A stretch of DNA of 64,000 bases from Neospora caninum Liverpool (lineage: Eukaryota; Apicomplexa; Conoidasida; Eucoccidiorida; Sarcocystidae), in contig NC_018394.1 of the NCBI RefSeq assembly GCF_000208865.1, positions 3,475,797-3,539,796 of the forward strand, in the 5' to 3' direction. The notes beneath the pieces are model-generated. The model saw only the letters and a program-made list of their open reading frames with translations. It did not search any database and was not told the DNA's origin. Positions 62,791-64,000 of this stretch are shown in pieces. Both the position numbers and the translations under genes were made by a program. How positions within the stretch are numbered: the first letter of the stretch is position 1; each line of letters begins with the position of its first letter.

Positions 62791-64000
62791 TCCGCCTCCG
62801 TTGGTGTACGCAGGAGTAGACTCTGTAACCCTCGTTCAAGTGGCGAGTCCTGCCTGCACCTGGCAACACCACCACGGTCTATTTCTTCCTTGTTTGTTTC
62901 GCTTCGTCTTTGTGTCGTGCACCTGCGGTCGTTGTTCCTTTCGGGTTTGGGGGGCTTCCTGGTTTCCGTTGTGCGACACTGCCGCCCAGCAATTGCCTTC
63001 AGGCAAGGCCCATGTGTCTTCTTTTTCACCCTGGGGCGCTCTCCGCTGTTTCCGTGCGTACCGAATGGAAGAGTGAAGGAGCTTAGTGATACGAACAGGG
63101 AGCGCTTCCCGTTCTCCTGTCGGTTTCTCTGTGCAGCCTCGCCCCTGGTTTCTACCAAAAGCTCTTCGATGCCTTGCACGCGTGATGCGACAATGTGTAC
63201 CTTCCCACCTACGTCAGAACTTTAGCGTGTCGCTCACTCGGACGCGTATTTTCCGCAATTTATCCGGCGAGTAGCCAAACCAACAGGAATCGAGTGAAGC
63301 AGATGTGAGGAGTTGAACACTTTATGGGAAAAGGCCAAGGATCAGGACAACGTGCATGTTAAGAAAGAAGACCAAGACCAGCAAGTGATACTGCCGCTCT
63401 TTGAGAAAGACGTACTGTTAGCGTTGCGTCTTTCACCGAAAGCCAGTCTTCAAGTTCTGATGTCAGCGTCTGAATTTTGTGTATGGTTTCCTCGAGAAGG
63501 GTGGCCGCAAAAGTGGAAGGAGGAATCATCCTTGTTCCTTCACGTCCAAATATTGAGACTGGTTCCGCTGAGTCGGCCCGTACCACATGCATCATCGTTT
63601 GCTTCCCGCGGACTGTCGAGAGGCTCTGCCAGCCACGTCATCTTTACCAGGACAGCCTTGCAACACCATTTCTTTTAGAGGCGTTAATCCTTAGACCTGC
63701 TTGTCGGCTCATTACTCCCTTGTTATTGAACAAGATTCAGTGAGGGACGATAGTTGACGTCAGATGTAATACGTGGGCTGCGTTAAAAACGTGTGGAGAT
63801 TGAGCCTTTGAAAAAGGATCACACACCGCGAAAATCGCTTCTCCCTGATCCTGTTGCCCTCTGTTGCAGTGTGCTACTGATAATCGCCTACGTCCAAAAT
63901 AACTTTCAAGACAATGGAATTATTGAGGCAGCGGTTCGGGCATTCGTTCGGCAATGCCACTTCGTGGGCGAGAAGAAATGCACTCAGTCAGATACAGCTG
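62791..64000. other. PDE upstream region with possible further minus-strand exons
   Basis: Open sequence in frame with the first PDE exon continues about 15 residues upstream of the ATG at 62790, to an in-frame stop. Farther upstream on the minus strand two stretches look protein-like. One (about 63250-63110) contains GGKVHIVASRVQGIEELLVE. The other (about 63650-63403) contains LLEETIHKIQTLTSELEDWL and ends at a good donor (ACA|GTACGT). They may be 5' exons of the PDE or part of another gene. I could not chain them. Confidence 0.35.

Noticed and set aside
1..64000. tRNA and rRNA genes, CRISPR arrays, transposons
   Set aside because: No cloverleaf with a T-loop consensus, no rRNA core, no regularly spaced repeat array, and no transposase or reverse transcriptase motif was found by eye. 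Short mitochondrial-derived nuclear inserts cannot be excluded without a search.

Overview
The window looks like nuclear DNA of a coccidian apicomplexan of the Toxoplasma / Hammondia / Neospora group. The basis is GC-rich coding DNA, genes cut into many small exons by introns of 0.1-1.5 kb, long Ser/Ala/Glu-rich insertions inside conserved proteins, and very frequent (TA)n, (TATC)n and (TATG)n microsatellites in introns and flanks. There is no operon, Shine-Dalgarno context, CRISPR array or insertion sequence. Exon borders below were derived by hand from GT-AG (once GC-AG) sites, reading phase and family conservation.

Layout. (1) 1221-8451, minus: a six-exon Ser/Thr protein kinase of the CAMK type with an 1100-residue C-terminal extension. 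(2) 10332-17943, plus: a seven-exon protein of unknown function with an organelle-type leader, divergent from the kinase. (3) 20645-28709, plus: an eleven-exon ClpB/Hsp104-class AAA+ disaggregase of 928 residues. (4) 29980-35498, minus, convergent with clpB: an eight-exon organellar ribosome recycling factor, hard to see because most exons are shorter than 120 bases. (5) 38264-39421, plus: an intron-less orphan gene with two hydrophobic segments and a charged helical tail, lying in a stretch of visibly lower GC. (6) 41489-46405, minus: an eight-exon mannose-1-phosphate guanylyltransferase whose first intron is GC-AG. (7) 49535-62790 or further upstream, minus: a cyclic nucleotide phosphodiesterase with six transmembrane helices and a class I catalytic domain split over many exons.

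The genes are not one pathway. ClpB (protein disaggregation), RRF (organelle translation), GMPP (GDP-mannose for GPI anchors and glycans), PDE (cyclic nucleotide decay) and the kinase (signalling) are independent housekeeping and signalling genes. Non-genic highlights are two perfect short-loop hairpins with arms of 19 and 20 bp (29536-29581 and 47988-48030) and a 480-bp TA/TGTAAA satellite inside a PDE catalytic-domain intron. I found no clear new multi-gene system. The most useful targets are the two hairpins, the orphan gene at 38.3 kb, the unknown organelle-type protein at 10.3-17.9 kb and the reconstruction of the RRF.
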